From UMGS1649 sp045604405 (GTDB lineage: Bacteria; Bacillota; Clostridia; TANB77; CAG-465), in contig JAZUNZ010000003.1 in the NCBI GenBank assembly GCA_045604405.1, positions 1-64,000 on the forward strand: a stretch of DNA of 64,000 nucleotides, read 5' to 3'. The translations under genes and the position numbers were made by a program. This document shows positions 1 through 9,838 of this stretch, in pieces. The notes under the pieces are model-generated. The model saw only the letters and a program-made list of their open reading frames with translations. It did not search any database and was not told the DNA's origin. Every line of letters begins with the position of its first letter. Within the stretch, counting starts at the first letter, position 1.

Positions 1-105
1 AAGCAGTAATTTCTAAGAAAAAACTGCTTAAAACATAGACTAAAATTGTTAGATTAAGAGTCATATGTTATGCATAAATATTACCACAAAAAAGATAAAA
101 AGAAA

Positions 106-168
106 AGACTGTTAACAAAAAACTTTGTCAACAGTCTGAAAAGAGTTCACAATTAATGTGAACTCTTT
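106..168 (-). terminator. Two adjacent hairpins downstream of the 85-aa gene
   Basis: A perfect 12-bp stem (140-151 with 157-168, 5-nt loop) lies just past the stop of the minus-strand gene at 176. A second stem (106-119 with 124-137, one mismatch) follows. They probably end transcription of that gene. The rest of 1-105 shows nothing I can name. Confidence 0.6.
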
Positions 169-175
169 AAATGCT

Positions 176-433
176 TTAGTAACAAATTTTTATGGCTTCG
201 GTGACGTTTTCCAGTCCTTCACAGAAGTAATCCAATTCATCTTCCTTGCATTTATTTAAAACACTTGAAAGCTTTTCAAGCAAACGTTCTTTGCTTAGCA
301 CTCCCATATTGTAATCTTTAAACAAAGATGCTACTTCTTTATAGTGCGGCCATTCTTTGACCTCTTCGGTTTGCATTCCCATAAATCTTGAAATTCCTGT
401 TAATCCCTGAGGTAATTTGGTAGTCATTTGCAT
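176..433 (-). CDS. Hypothetical 85-aa protein, codon-atypical
   Basis: I do not recognise a family. The product is short, acidic and predicted helical, with no membrane segment, and contains three cysteines near the C-terminus. The start is well supported: an AAAGGAGG ribosome site sits upstream and a consensus promoter (469-497) precedes it. Codon choice is richer in G/C than in neighbouring housekeeping genes, a trait shared with several other small orphan genes of the window (13316, 19666, 25504, 29798, 37988, 43281). It is a stand-alone gene, divergent from clpE. Confidence 0.65.
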   Translation of the reverse strand: MQMTTKLPQGLTGISRFMGMQTEEVKEWPHYKEVASLFKDYNMGVLSKERLLEKLSSVLNKCKEDELDYFCEGLENVTEAIKICY

Positions 434-468
434 AATTATATGCCTCCTTTAAAAAATAATGTTTATAT

Positions 469-497
469 ATTATATTGTAATTTGTGTTATTTGTCAA
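469..497 (-). promoter_or_regulatory. SigA-type promoter of the 85-aa gene
   Basis: On the minus strand TTGACA (492-497) and TATAAT (469-474) are separated by 17 bp, a full consensus match, upstream of the gene ending at 176. Confidence 0.75.
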
Positions 498-580
498 GAA
501 CTATTGAATATTTTTGGTATATTTACAGCTTTTTGTTTACATATTAAATTCAGGAATCTATGTTATTATTCACACATTTG

Positions 581-609
581 TTGTTTTTAGACAAGTATTA
601 TGGTATAAT
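581..609 (+). promoter_or_regulatory. Promoter of clpE
   Basis: TTGTTT (581-586), 17 bp spacer, TATAAT (604-609). I looked for CtsR heptad repeats (GGTCAAA type), the usual clp operator in Firmicutes, and saw none around this promoter. A short inverted repeat follows between 613 and 627. Confidence 0.6.
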
Positions 610-640
610 ATGCCTACGTTTTACGTAAGGAGGATTTTAT

Positions 641-2944
641 ATGTTATGTTCAGATTGTAAAAAGAATATGGCAGTTATATATATAAATAAATTCGATGAG
701 TCAAATAAAGAAAAACCAAATGAAGTTATTGGTCTTTGCATACCTTGTGCTAAGAAAAGGGGCATAGACCCAATGGGTACAGTTGCTGGTTCTATGAATA
801 GTATGTCACCAGAAGAAGTAGAGGGCCTTTCAAAACAATTTGAAAATCTATTTTCTAATATAGATATGGATAAACTATCTAATATGTTTGGTGGTATGGG
901 ATTTCCTCAAGAAGATGGTATGAATATTCCATTTTCTCAAGATGAATCTGAGGATACAGAAGGACAAAAATCTACTTCTAAGGTTAAGGTTAAAGAAAAG
1001 AAAGCAAGCAAAAAATTAAAATATTTAGATACTTATGGCACAAATTTAACTAAGCTTGCAAAAGAAGGAAAAATAGATAAGGTAATAGGCAGAGAAAGAG
1101 AACTTGAAAGACTTATTCAAATACTAAATAGACGTAGTAAAAACAACCCCGCTTTAATTGGCGAGCCAGGTGTTGGTAAAACTGCTGTTATAAATGCATT
1201 AGCTCTTAAAATTGCAAGCGGTGATGTTCCGCAAAAACTTTCAAACAAAGAAATATATCTTTTAGATATGACTGCTATGGTTGCAGGCACTCAATTTAGA
1301 GGTCAATTTGAAGCTAGAATGAAGGGTGTCATTGATGAATGCACCTCATATTCAAATATAATACTTGCAATAGATGAGCTTCACAATATTGTTGGTGGCA
1401 TGGAGCATGATAACTCTATGAACGCTGGAGATATGTTAAAGCCAGCATTATCTAACGGAACTATACAGGTTATAGGAGCAACAACATTAAAAGAATATAG
1501 AAAATATATTGAAAAAGATACAGCTCTAGAAAGACGTTTCCAACCTATTATGGTTGAAGAACCTTCTATAGAAGATACCATAGAAATAATAAAAGGGGTT
1601 AAACACTATTATGAAAATCACCATAAGGTTGTAATTTCTGACGAAATAGTAAAAGATACTGTTTATCTTGCAGAAAAATATATTCATGATAGATTTTTCC
1701 CAGATAAAGCAATAGATTTATTAGATGAGGCTTGTTCTAGAGTATATCTAGATAATAAAGTTCTAGGCCAAGTAGAAAACATTGAAGAAAAGTTAAAAGA
1801 AATTGCTGAAGAAATAGAAGCTACAGAAGCTGAAATTGCAGAAAGTGATAATGACATTGCAGACTTCGAAAAAACTGCTAATCTAAAGGCTACAGAATGT
1901 TCTTTAAAGTCTAAGTTGGAAGAATTAAATAAAAAGGTTAAAAAATCTTATCTTACTTTCGATAATTTAGCTAAAGTAGTAGAACTTTGGACAAAAATAC
2001 CTGTATCTAGACTTACAACTGCCGAAAGCGAAAAGCTACTTAATCTCGAAGCCAATATAAATAAGAAAATCATTGGTCAAGCAACAGCTGTACATGCATT
2101 GTCTAATGCAATATTAAGAAAGAGAAGCAATTTGCAAGCTACTGTTAGACCTCCTTCATTTATATTTGTTGGACCTACAGGCGTTGGAAAAACTGCACTA
2201 GTTAAGGCTCTAGCATATGAACTATTTGATAGAGAAGATGCAATAGTCCGTCTAGATATGTCTGAATACATGGAATCACACAGTGTATCCAAACTTATAG
2301 GCTCTCCTCCAGGATATGTTGGATTTGACGAAGCTGGTTACTTAACTGAAAAAGTAAGAAGAAATCCATATAGTATAATTCTATTCGATGAAATAGAAAA
2401 AGCTCATCCAAGTATATATAACATACTATTACAAATACTTGAAGATGGACGCCTAACAGATTCTCAAGGAAAAACTGTATCTTTTAAAAATACTATTATT
2501 ATACTTACATCAAATCTTGGAACAAACTTTAAAAATGACGGTTTCGGATTTGCAAATGATAAGATTGAAAGTGATATGCTAGTTAATAAAGTAGAAGGCG
2601 CTTTAAAAGACTATTTCTCACCAGAATTCTTAAATAGAATTGATGACACTATAGTATTTAACAAATTAACCAAAAACGATGCCGAAAAAATCGCAAGACT
2701 TCTTCTAGACGAATATATTAATGATATACAAAAGAAGCATTTAAATATTGAATATACTGATGCTTTAGTTAAATTTATAACGGAAAAAGGATTTAATGAT
2801 AAGTTTGGCGCAAGGCCGTTAAGACGAGCTATTACTAAGAATGTTGAAGATACTATAGCTTATCAATATGTTAAAGGCGAAATAAAAGAAAAGACAAAAT
2901 ATATATTAGATGTTGAAAATAATGCAGTATGCATAAAACAATAA
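641..2944 (+). CDS. clpE: ClpE-type AAA+ Clp ATPase
   Basis: A 767-aa Hsp100 unfoldase expected to feed substrates to ClpP and act in protein quality control. The N-terminus carries a ClpE-style zinc finger (Cys3, Cys6, Cys33, Cys36) in place of the ClpC N-domain. Two AAA+ modules follow: Walker A GEPGVGKT near residue 175 with Walker B ending AIDELHN, then GPTGVGKT near 510 with LFDEIEKAHP. A coiled middle region (about 390-450) separates them, and a ClpB-type D2 small domain ends the protein. The ribosome site AAGGAGG lies just before ATG. It is monocistronic, with its own promoter and terminator. The zinc finger argues for ClpE over ClpC. Confidence 0.9.
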   Translation: MLCSDCKKNMAVIYINKFDESNKEKPNEVIGLCIPCAKKRGIDPMGTVAGSMNSMSPEEVEGLSKQFENLFSNIDMDKLSNMFGGMGFPQEDGMNIPFSQDESEDTEGQKSTSKVKVKEKKASKKLKYLDTYGTNLTKLAKEGKIDKVIGRERELERLIQILNRRSKNNPALIGEPGVGKTAVINALALKIASGDVPQKLSNKEIYLLDMTAMVAGTQFRGQFEARMKGVIDECTSYSNIILAIDELHNIVGGMEHDNSMNAGDMLKPALSNGTIQVIGATTLKEYRKYIEKDTALERRFQPIMVEEPSIEDTIEIIKGVKHYYENHHKVVISDEIVKDTVYLAEKYIHDRFFPDKAIDLLDEACSRVYLDNKVLGQVENIEEKLKEIAEEIEATEAEIAESDNDIADFEKTANLKATECSLKSKLEELNKKVKKSYLTFDNLAKVVELWTKIPVSRLTTAESEKLLNLEANINKKIIGQATAVHALSNAILRKRSNLQATVRPPSFIFVGPTGVGKTALVKALAYELFDREDAIVRLDMSEYMESHSVSKLIGSPPGYVGFDEAGYLTEKVRRNPYSIILFDEIEKAHPSIYNILLQILEDGRLTDSQGKTVSFKNTIIILTSNLGTNFKNDGFGFANDKIESDMLVNKVEGALKDYFSPEFLNRIDDTIVFNKLTKNDAEKIARLLLDEYINDIQKKHLNIEYTDALVKFITEKGFNDKFGARPLRRAITKNVEDTIAYQYVKGEIKEKTKYILDVENNAVCIKQ

Positions 2945-2948
2945 TTTT

Positions 2949-2987
2949 AAAAGTTGTAACTTGGTTTATACCAAATTACAACTTTTA
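2949..2987. terminator. Terminator of clpE
   Basis: An 11-bp perfect stem (2949-2959 with 2977-2987) plus an inner TTGG/CCAA pairing, followed by a T-rich tract. It lies between converging genes and probably serves both. Confidence 0.8.
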
Positions 2988-2989
2988 TT

Positions 2990-3541
2990 TTATATGTCTA
3001 TTTTATTTAAAAATCCAATTATTCCTATGCTTTCTATAATATCTAAAACCGAGTATATAACTATTGCTCCACCCAACATTTGAACAACCAATTTTACTGT
3101 TTGAAATGGGTTACAAATGATTACTAAGCCTACAGAAAACATAAGGATAGCCAAGAACATATACCATGCACTTGTTTTTTGGCCCCAAGCACTTAACTTT
3201 ATGGCTACTTGTATCCTAGATAAACTTCCAAACACCATATATATACCTAAACATATTGGAAGTATTGTAATTATAATTTGCGGATTGACTATTAAAAATA
3301 GTGCTATTAAAATGCATATAACTCCTTGAACAAAGCCAAGGCTAAATACATCATGTTTACACTCTACTCTGATGTAATTTATGATTGTAATTATTCCCCA
3401 AACCATTAATATTGCTTCTACTATGTATGTTATAATCGTCAAAGTGGCTATAGGACTGCTTACAAGTACTATACCTATTATTAGAAAAAATATTGTATAT
3501 ATTAAATTGATTATCGTTCCCTTTTTTAAAAATTCTCCCAT
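2990..3541 (-). CDS. DUF308/HdeD-like membrane protein
   Basis: A small integral membrane protein (183 aa from the chosen start) with about six hydrophobic segments arranged in pairs, the pattern of the DUF308/HdeD family. HdeD is linked to acid resistance in enterobacteria; the role in Clostridia is not established. An earlier in-frame ATG exists at 3553, but GGAGG (3547-3551) lies inside that extension at good spacing to the ATG at 3541, so I start there. Converges on clpE. Confidence 0.75.
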   Translation of the reverse strand: MGEFLKKGTIINLIYTIFFLIIGIVLVSSPIATLTIITYIVEAILMVWGIITIINYIRVECKHDVFSLGFVQGVICILIALFLIVNPQIIITILPICLGIYMVFGSLSRIQVAIKLSAWGQKTSAWYMFLAILMFSVGLVIICNPFQTVKLVVQMLGGAIVIYSVLDIIESIGIIGFLNKIDI

Positions 3542-3607
3542 AATATCCTCCATGTTTATATGATTATATATCTTATTTAACTTTTAGTAAAGAAAATTTA
3601 TAAAAAT

Positions 3608-3645
3608 AACATAATACACCTAAATTATTTTAAGTGTATTATGTT
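3608..3645 (-). terminator. Terminator after the BofC-like gene
   Basis: Perfect 12-bp stem (3608-3619 with 3634-3645), 14-nt loop, directly after the stop of the minus-strand gene at 3652. Confidence 0.7.
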
Positions 3646-3651
3646 TGTTAT

Positions 3652-4236
3652 TTAGCTTTCTATATCTTCCATTAAAAGAAATAACTCCTCTATATCATCT
3701 ACTACTATTCCTGCCTCCAATTGTTCTTTTATACCTTCTCTTAACATACTACTAGTTATCTCAGTTGTTTGATATGGTTCAAATTCTCCTGTTATACTCA
3801 TTCGGTATATTTCCACCAAGTCATTTTCAAGTATTACTTTATAATGATTCATACACTTCCCCATATGTACTTTTTGGTAAAGTAGCACGCCATCTTGCTC
3901 TCCTACAAGCCTATACCCCATGTCCTTTTCCTCAATATCTTTTTTCACTTTTTCTTTTGTTGTCATTTCTTGATGTTCTTTATTTTCTATATTGTGACCA
4001 CAATCCGGATAAATATCTGTGAATTTTACATCTACATCTATTAGCGCTTCTTCAATCTCGTCAATCTGGCCTTCCTCGTTATATATTTCTATGACATCTG
4101 TGTTAGAAACTATAACTTCTTGTTGTTTTTCTTTATCTGGTTTGTCCGTCATTTCCACACCAATATATATTCCTACTACCATAAGTAACACAAAAACCGT
4201 TGCAACTAGCACTCTATACATATTTTCACCGTTCAT
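3652..4236 (-). CDS. BofC C-terminal-domain-like protein
   Basis: A 194-aa protein with one N-terminal transmembrane segment (about residues 7-27), an acidic linker, a YPDCGH motif and a C-terminal domain whose pattern (re-reading of GYRLVGE, a charged strand region, then GI-V-DDIEEL and LED near the end) resembles the BofC C-terminal domain of clostridial proteins. In Bacillus, BofC restrains SpoIVB in the forespore-to-mother-cell signal; here that role is only suggested. GGAGG precedes the ATG. Stand-alone gene upstream of its terminator. Assignment is moderate because similarity outside the C-terminus is weak. Confidence 0.6.
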   Translation of the reverse strand: MNGENMYRVLVATVFVLLMVVGIYIGVEMTDKPDKEKQQEVIVSNTDVIEIYNEEGQIDEIEEALIDVDVKFTDIYPDCGHNIENKEHQEMTTKEKVKKDIEEKDMGYRLVGEQDGVLLYQKVHMGKCMNHYKVILENDLVEIYRMSITGEFEPYQTTEITSSMLREGIKEQLEAGIVVDDIEELFLLMEDIES

Positions 4237-4297
4237 AAAAGCCTCCTATATATTCTAAGCATAGTGTGTTTCAAATGTTACACAATTATTCACAAAT

Positions 4298-6542
4298 TTA
4301 TTTTAAATTAAACCTTATCGCGCCCTGTTTTTCTGTTAAATACGTATATATATTGTTTTGATTTAAAACATCTATTGTTGTTTTATGAGGATGTCCATAA
4401 TATTTCTTCAACGCAGAGATTACTGCATTTTGTGGTTGTATTTTTTGTACAAATTCATTGCCCGTTGCACTTTTAGAACCATGATGTCCAACTTTTAAAA
4501 TATATATTTTCTCCAACTCTTCATATTCTTTTATTAATTTTTCTTCTGTTTCTTTAGAACCATCTCCCATATATAACATACTTCTGTCATTTACTGTTAT
4601 TTTACAAATTAAAGAATTTGCATTAATATTATCTTTTGCATTGATATATTCATTACTAGGTAACAAAATTTCTATTTTTATATTCCCTATGTTTATCTTA
4701 TCCCCCGCTTTAACCTCCTTACTATTTACACTATATTTATTTAACAATTCTTTAAACTCTTGATAAGTAATATCAGGCATTTTCGGTTTGCTATATATAA
4801 CAGTCCCCACTTTATAGTTCTTTATAAATTGTTCTAACCCGTTCATATGATCTTTATGCATATGTGAGATTATAATAACATCTACTTTACTCAAATTACT
4901 GATTTTAAAATAATTTGAAATTGTATTAAAAGCAAGGTTGTTTTTTAATGACCCTATATCCACAATTGCACTTGCCGTTCCGCTTTTTATATATGACATA
5001 TCCCCCTGTTCCACGTTAAAAAAGTATACATATTCCGAAATATATATTGAATATATATTAATTGTTACTATTGTTGTTGCTAACAATATACAAAGAAGTA
5101 GCTGAAATGTTTTTATATATTTTAAAGTTTTTTTAAAGTTATATTTCCCTTCTTTATTGGCCACCCCATTTATCTTAAAATATACATGCATACTAATAAC
5201 TAACAAATAATATAATATATAAAATACAGTTGGTTGAGCCGTTGAAGATATGCTAAATGATATGTTTTTAAAAACTTTAGCAATATATACCAAACCCATT
5301 ACTAATAACTCTAAGAATGAAAAAATCGCGCTAGATAATTGCGGAACAAATGACAACATTATTCCTATTGTACCTACAATTCTTATTGGAGCGGAGAGTA
5401 TTCCCAGTATTAAATTTGGAATAATTACAGGGAATGGTAATTTATTAAATGCTTGTATTTGAACTGGTATTATTAATAGTTGTACAGCAATTGTTATCGC
5501 CATATTTTGAACTATATATTCTGCTACTTTTCTTACTATCACATTCTTTATTTTGTACATTATTTTTTCAAATATTTTTATTATGTTTTTACTAAATAAT
5601 AAAATTCCTAAAGTTGCAAGGAAGGATAATCTCATTCCCGTATTAAATATGCTATAAGGATTTTGAAATAATACAATTAAAAGAGTTATAACTAACGCTA
5701 TGTATTTGTTTTTTCTTTTGTTTAAAATGCCTAAAACTATTGCTATTATTAGCATAATTCCCGCACGCATTACAGCTATGTTAAAACCTGTAAAAGTCAT
5801 ATATGTTAATATGCTAAATATTTGAATACACCCATTTAATATCTTTCTTTTATTCTGTTGCTTATTTCTTTTGTTCTTGTTTATACCTAAACATAAATTT
5901 ATTATTAACATAAAGGATGCTATATGTGTACCTGATACACTCATTAAATGACTTACACCAATATCTTCAAAGTCCTTTTGTATTGTTTCGTCAAGTTCTG
6001 TAGTATCGCCATAAATCATTGAGGTAGCAACATTTGCATTTGTTTCCTCCATACTAGTTTTAATTATATTTTGAACATAATCTTTGAACATATATATTTT
6101 ACTATATATGTTTTCTATAAAGTTTTTTGTATACTCAATTTGCACTGGATTTTCGTATGTATTAATTAGACCATGAATATTATTAGAATAAAGGTATAAT
6201 TTATAATCAAATTCACCGAGGGTTGTTCAGCTTGCACGGTATTTGTATTTTGGCTTTTACTTTTATTACATCACCATACGTATAATGAGAATAAAGATTT
6301 AAATCAGTTTGGATTTCATCGTAAGAATTATCATAAATATTTAGAATAAATTTATCACTTGTATTTAATAGCTTTACATTATACGCGATTTTCTCGCTAC
6401 TTTTAGATTTTAAATTTTCAATAAAAAGTACATATTCATTTTGCTTATTGTCTACTTCATACTTAGTACTGAACAAATATCCCCTTGCACAAATCACTAG
6501 AATGAAAAAAATAAATAGAATAAAAATAATTTTAGATTTCAT
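4298..6542 (-). CDS. comEC: ComEC/Rec2 DNA uptake protein, +1 frame break at CGG
   Basis: Competence DNA channel, membrane. Two open frames make one gene. The first (6542 to a TGA at 6213) has a signal-anchor and the N-terminal OB-like domain, ending ...CKLNNP then CGG-TGA. Skipping one C at 6218 continues in frame as GEFDY-LYLYSNNIHG, the NPG-FDY region typical of ComEC, then the Competence domain with many membrane helices and a C-terminal metallo-beta-lactamase domain (SHMHKDH, VGHHGSK). Joined length is about 747 aa, normal for the family. Start ATG 6542 is chosen because of an AGAGG ribosome site. It may be a pseudogene, a sequencing error or a recoded gene; comEA is not adjacent. Confidence 0.85.
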
Positions 6543-6650
6543 AAAACCTCTTTTAAATTTATACAATTATATCAAAGTACTTTTGTTATTTCAAGAAAAA
6601 TTGTGCGACACAATTCGACAGATATTTAATGTTAAATGTATGATATGTTA

Positions 6651-6680
6651 TTGACTATTAACACTTATTTAAGATATACT
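6651..6680 (+). promoter_or_regulatory. Promoter of the por operon
   Basis: TTGACT (6651-6656), 18 bp, TATACT (6675-6680), followed by AAGGAGG before porC. Confidence 0.7.
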
Positions 6681-6702
6681 TAATGTATTCAAGGAGGATA
6701 TT

Positions 6703-7272
6703 ATGATTGAAATTAGATGGCATGGTAGGGGTGGTCAAGGTGCTAAAACTGCATCTTTATTACTTGCCGATGTTGCTTTTAATACAGGAAAATATATTCA
6801 AGGATTTCCAGAGTACGGGCCTGAAAGAATGGGTGCACCACTAACAGCATATAACAGAATTGATGATACTCCTATTCGTATACATTCTAACGTATACGAA
6901 CCAGATTTTGTTGTTGTTGTAGATGACACTTTAATTGGCGCTGTGGATGTCACAAAGGGATTAAAATCTGATGGTGCCATTGTTATAAACACAAACCTTG
7001 ATGGTAAAAAAATAAGAGAAAAACTGAATGGATATTCTGGCAAAATCTATACAATAGATGCTTCAAAAATAGCGATAGAAACTATAGGTAAGAACTTTCC
7101 TAATACCGCTCTACTTGCTGCTGTTATAAAAATAACAAATCTTATGGACAAGAAAAATTTAGAAGCTCATATGTTAGAATCCTTTAAACATAAATTTGCA
7201 AAAAAACCAGATGTTATTGAACCTAACATGAATGCAGTTATTCGCGCTTATGATGAGGCAAAGGAGGTATAA
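6703..7272 (+). CDS. porC: 2-oxoacid:ferredoxin oxidoreductase, gamma subunit
   Basis: First gene of a four-gene operon for a CoA-dependent 2-oxoacid:ferredoxin oxidoreductase, most likely the pyruvate enzyme. The 189-aa product has the gamma-domain signature WHGRGGQGAK at its start and the FPEYGPERMGAP segment, both typical of PorC/PorG. It structures the heterotetramer interface and part of the active site. It ends two bases before porD, so expression is coupled. Confidence 0.9.
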   Translation: MIEIRWHGRGGQGAKTASLLLADVAFNTGKYIQGFPEYGPERMGAPLTAYNRIDDTPIRIHSNVYEPDFVVVVDDTLIGAVDVTKGLKSDGAIVINTNLDGKKIREKLNGYSGKIYTIDASKIAIETIGKNFPNTALLAAVIKITNLMDKKNLEAHMLESFKHKFAKKPDVIEPNMNAVIRAYDEAKEV

Positions 7273-7274
7273 CC

Positions 7275-7580
7275 ATGGTTAATGAAAAAATGAAAGCAAG
7301 CGACTTGCCTATGGCAGGAATTATCACAGAGTCTGGTAATTCCGAAAAATTCAACACTGGTGATTGGAGAAACAAAAAGCCAGTTCACTTAAAAGATAAA
7401 TGCAAACACTGTATGATGTGTATCTTACCTTGTCCAGATTGTGCTACATTACATGAAGGCGGTAAAAAAATGATAGGTTTTGATCTTTCTAAGTGTAAAG
7501 GATGCGGTATTTGCGCTAAAGTTTGTCCTTTTGGTGCAATAGAAATGGTAGATGACGAAGGAGGTAATAACAATGGCTAA
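7275..7580 (+). CDS. porD: 2-oxoacid:ferredoxin oxidoreductase, delta (ferredoxin) subunit
   Basis: A 101-aa 2x[4Fe-4S] ferredoxin subunit carrying electrons out of the complex. Two clusters are visible: C-KHCMMC-LPCPDC and CKGCGICAKVCP. In the first motif the last ligand context is the PorD variant. The N-terminus (GDWRNKKPV) is the characteristic PorD extension. An ATG GGAGG arrangement near its end provides the ribosome site for porA, whose start overlaps by eight bases. Confidence 0.9.
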   Translation: MVNEKMKASDLPMAGIITESGNSEKFNTGDWRNKKPVHLKDKCKHCMMCILPCPDCATLHEGGKKMIGFDLSKCKGCGICAKVCPFGAIEMVDDEGGNNNG

Positions 7581-8748
7581 AATAGAACGTTTAAGCGGTA
7601 ATGAAGCAGTTGCCTTTGCAATGAAACAAATAAATCCTGACGTTGTTCCAGTTTATCCAATTACTCCATCTACAGAAATACCACAATATTTTTCAAGCTT
7701 TGTAGCAAACGGTACAGTAGATACGGAATTTGTTCCGGTAGAAAGTGAACATTCTGCTATGTCAGCTGCAATAGGCGCTTCTGCTGCAGGAGCAAGAGTA
7801 ATGTCTGCAACTTCTTCACAAGGTCTAGCCTTAATGTATGAAATGCTATATATAGCAAGTGGTATGAGGCTTCCTATAGTTTTAACTTGTGTAAACAGGG
7901 CTATATCTGCTCCCATAAATATACATAATGATCATTCGGATTCTATGGGTGTAAGGGATTGTGGTTTTATTCAACTATACTCAGAAACTAATCAAGAGGC
8001 CTATGATAATATTCTAATGGCTGTAAGAATTGCTGAAGAATGCATGCTGCCTGTTATGGTGTGCTACGATGGTTTTATAACATCACATTCTGTAGAAAAT
8101 ATAGAGCTTCTTGACGATGAAGAGGTTAAAGCATTTGTTGGCGAATATAAACCTAAACATTATTTATTAAATCCAGACGAATATGTTTCAATGGGACCAT
8201 TAGATTTGCAAAATTATTTCTTCGAACACAGAAAACAGTTGGCTGATGCTATGATAAATAGTAAAGATATAATTTGCAAAGTATCTAAAGAATTTGAAAA
8301 AATATCTGGAAGAAAACAAGACCTGTTTGAATCATATAAATTAGATGATGCTGAAATAGGAATTATAGTACTTAACTCTACTGCTGGCACTGCAAAAGTA
8401 GTCGTAGATAAACTAAGAGCCGAAGGAATAAAAGCTGGATTATTAAAGCCTAGAGTATTTAGACCTCTACCTTATAATGAACTTGCAGACAGTTTAAAAC
8501 ATTTAAAAGCTTTGGCTATAATGGATAAGGCAGATAGTGTAAATGGTATGTGTGGACCAATGTATTCTGAAATAGTCGCTGGACTTGCTAAGTCAAATGT
8601 TCTTCTTCCTGCTTCAAATTACATTTACGGCCTTGGTGGCAGAGACGTTAGAGCTCAAGATATAGAAAAGGTGTTTAATGATTTAATGTATGTTATTAAA
8701 AATGGTAGTAACGAAAACAATACATACTACCTTGGTGTAAGGGACTAG
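7573..8748 (+). CDS. porA: 2-oxoacid:ferredoxin oxidoreductase, alpha subunit
   Basis: A 391-aa alpha subunit, with the pyrimidine-binding domain (VYPITPSTEIP) and the VESEHSAMSAAIGASAAGARVMSATS region (split here for length) that close on thiamine diphosphate, and a C-terminal transketolase-like domain with YGLGGRD. A longer frame begins at 7552, but GAAGGAGG places the start at ATG 7573, overlapping the porD stop as ATGGCTAA. Substrate is inferred to be pyruvate from overall resemblance to PorA; a 2-ketoisovalerate enzyme cannot be ruled out from sequence alone. Confidence 0.9.
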   Translation: MAKIERLSGNEAVAFAMKQINPDVVPVYPITPSTEIPQYFSSFVANGTVDTEFVPVESEHSAMSAAIGASAAGARVMSATSSQGLALMYEMLYIASGMRLPIVLTCVNRAISAPINIHNDHSDSMGVRDCGFIQLYSETNQEAYDNILMAVRIAEECMLPVMVCYDGFITSHSVENIELLDDEEVKAFVGEYKPKHYLLNPDEYVSMGPLDLQNYFFEHRKQLADAMINSKDIICKVSKEFEKISGRKQDLFESYKLDDAEIGIIVLNSTAGTAKVVVDKLRAEGIKAGLLKPRVFRPLPYNELADSLKHLKALAIMDKADSVNGMCGPMYSEIVAGLAKSNVLLPASNYIYGLGGRDVRAQDIEKVFNDLMYVIKNGSNENNTYYLGVRD

Positions 8749-8759
8749 GAGGTGTTATC

Positions 8760-9707
8760 GTGGCATATAATTTAAAAGAAGTTGTAAATAATAAAATTAG
8801 ATTTACAAGCGGGCATAGAATGTGTGCTGGTTGCGGTGCTCCACCTGTTATCCGTACTATCCTTCGTGCAGTAAAACCAGAGGATGAAGTTGTAGTAACT
8901 TCAGCTACAGGTTGCTTGGAAGTATCAAGTTGTATATATCCATATACTTCTTGGAAAGATTCGTCTTTTATACACTCGGCATTTGAAAATGCTGCAGCTA
9001 CATGTTCTGGAGTTGAAGCCGCATATAAAGCTCTAAACAAAAAAGGAAAAATACAAAAAACTACCAAATTTATAGCTTTTGGCGGTGACGGCGGAACCTA
9101 TGATATAGGTTTACAAAGCTTGTCTGGTGCAATGGAACGCGGACATGATATGGTATATGTTTGTTACGATAATGGTGCATATATGAATACCGGTACGCAA
9201 CGTTCGTCTGCGACTCCACAGTACGCGGATAGTACTACTGCCCCAGCTGGAAAAGTATTAAAAGGCAAGACTCAATCAAGAAAAGATTTGACAGAAATAA
9301 TGGTCAAACACAACATTCCATATGTAGCTCAAACTGCTATGATCGGAAACTATAAAGATCTTTATGAAAAAGCTGAAAAAGCAATTTATACTGAAGGTCC
9401 TACTTTTATAAACGCACTTGCGCCTTGCCCTCGCGGCTGGGGATATGAGCCTTCGGATTTAATTCAAATACAAAAATATGCAGTAGATAGTTGCTTCTGG
9501 CCTCTTTATGAAGTTGTAAATGGAGTATACAAAATAACTTATAAACCCGCTAAAAAAATACCTGTCGAAGAATTTTTAAGACCCCAAAGAAGATTTAAAC
9601 ATCTATTTGAGCCCGGCAACGAATGGATGATACAAGAGCTGCAAGAAGAAGTAGATAAAAAATGGAATTATCTACTTGAAATGGAAAAGCTAACAAATAA
9701 GGAATAA
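8760..9707 (+). CDS. porB: 2-oxoacid:ferredoxin oxidoreductase, beta subunit
   Basis: A 315-aa beta subunit that binds thiamine diphosphate and a [4Fe-4S] cluster. Visible motifs are CAGCG near residue 23, TGCLEV near 57, GGDGGTYDIG near 108 and DNGAYMNTG near 133, the metal/TPP-binding set of PorB. The start is GTG with GGAGG directly upstream. It is the last gene of the operon and is followed by a strong hairpin. The products would yield acetyl-CoA and reduced ferredoxin in fermentation. Confidence 0.92.
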   Translation: MAYNLKEVVNNKIRFTSGHRMCAGCGAPPVIRTILRAVKPEDEVVVTSATGCLEVSSCIYPYTSWKDSSFIHSAFENAAATCSGVEAAYKALNKKGKIQKTTKFIAFGGDGGTYDIGLQSLSGAMERGHDMVYVCYDNGAYMNTGTQRSSATPQYADSTTAPAGKVLKGKTQSRKDLTEIMVKHNIPYVAQTAMIGNYKDLYEKAEKAIYTEGPTFINALAPCPRGWGYEPSDLIQIQKYAVDSCFWPLYEVVNGVYKITYKPAKKIPVEEFLRPQRRFKHLFEPGNEWMIQELQEEVDKKWNYLLEMEKLTNKE

Positions 9708-9710
9708 AAT

Positions 9711-9743
9711 AATAACAAGCTATGTTTTTCATAGTTTGTTATT
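9711..9743 (+). terminator. Terminator of the por operon
   Basis: A 14-bp stem (9711-9724 with 9730-9743, one G-T pair), 5-nt loop, then T-rich. Confidence 0.85.
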
Positions 9744-9838
9744 TTATTGTTTAATTTCGGTTCATTATGTATTTTTTTGTCTATATCTTTTCATTATTAT
9801 TTTTTAATGATATAATGCTTTCAAGGAGTTGATTATAT

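Noticed and set aside
541..640. CtsR operator upstream of clpE
   Set aside because: No tandem GGTCAAA-type heptads found near the promoter.
1381..1581. Antisense open frames over clpE, tex, rplA, recA and other genes
   Set aside because: They are shadows of strongly coding sense frames, without ribosome sites or recognisable products.
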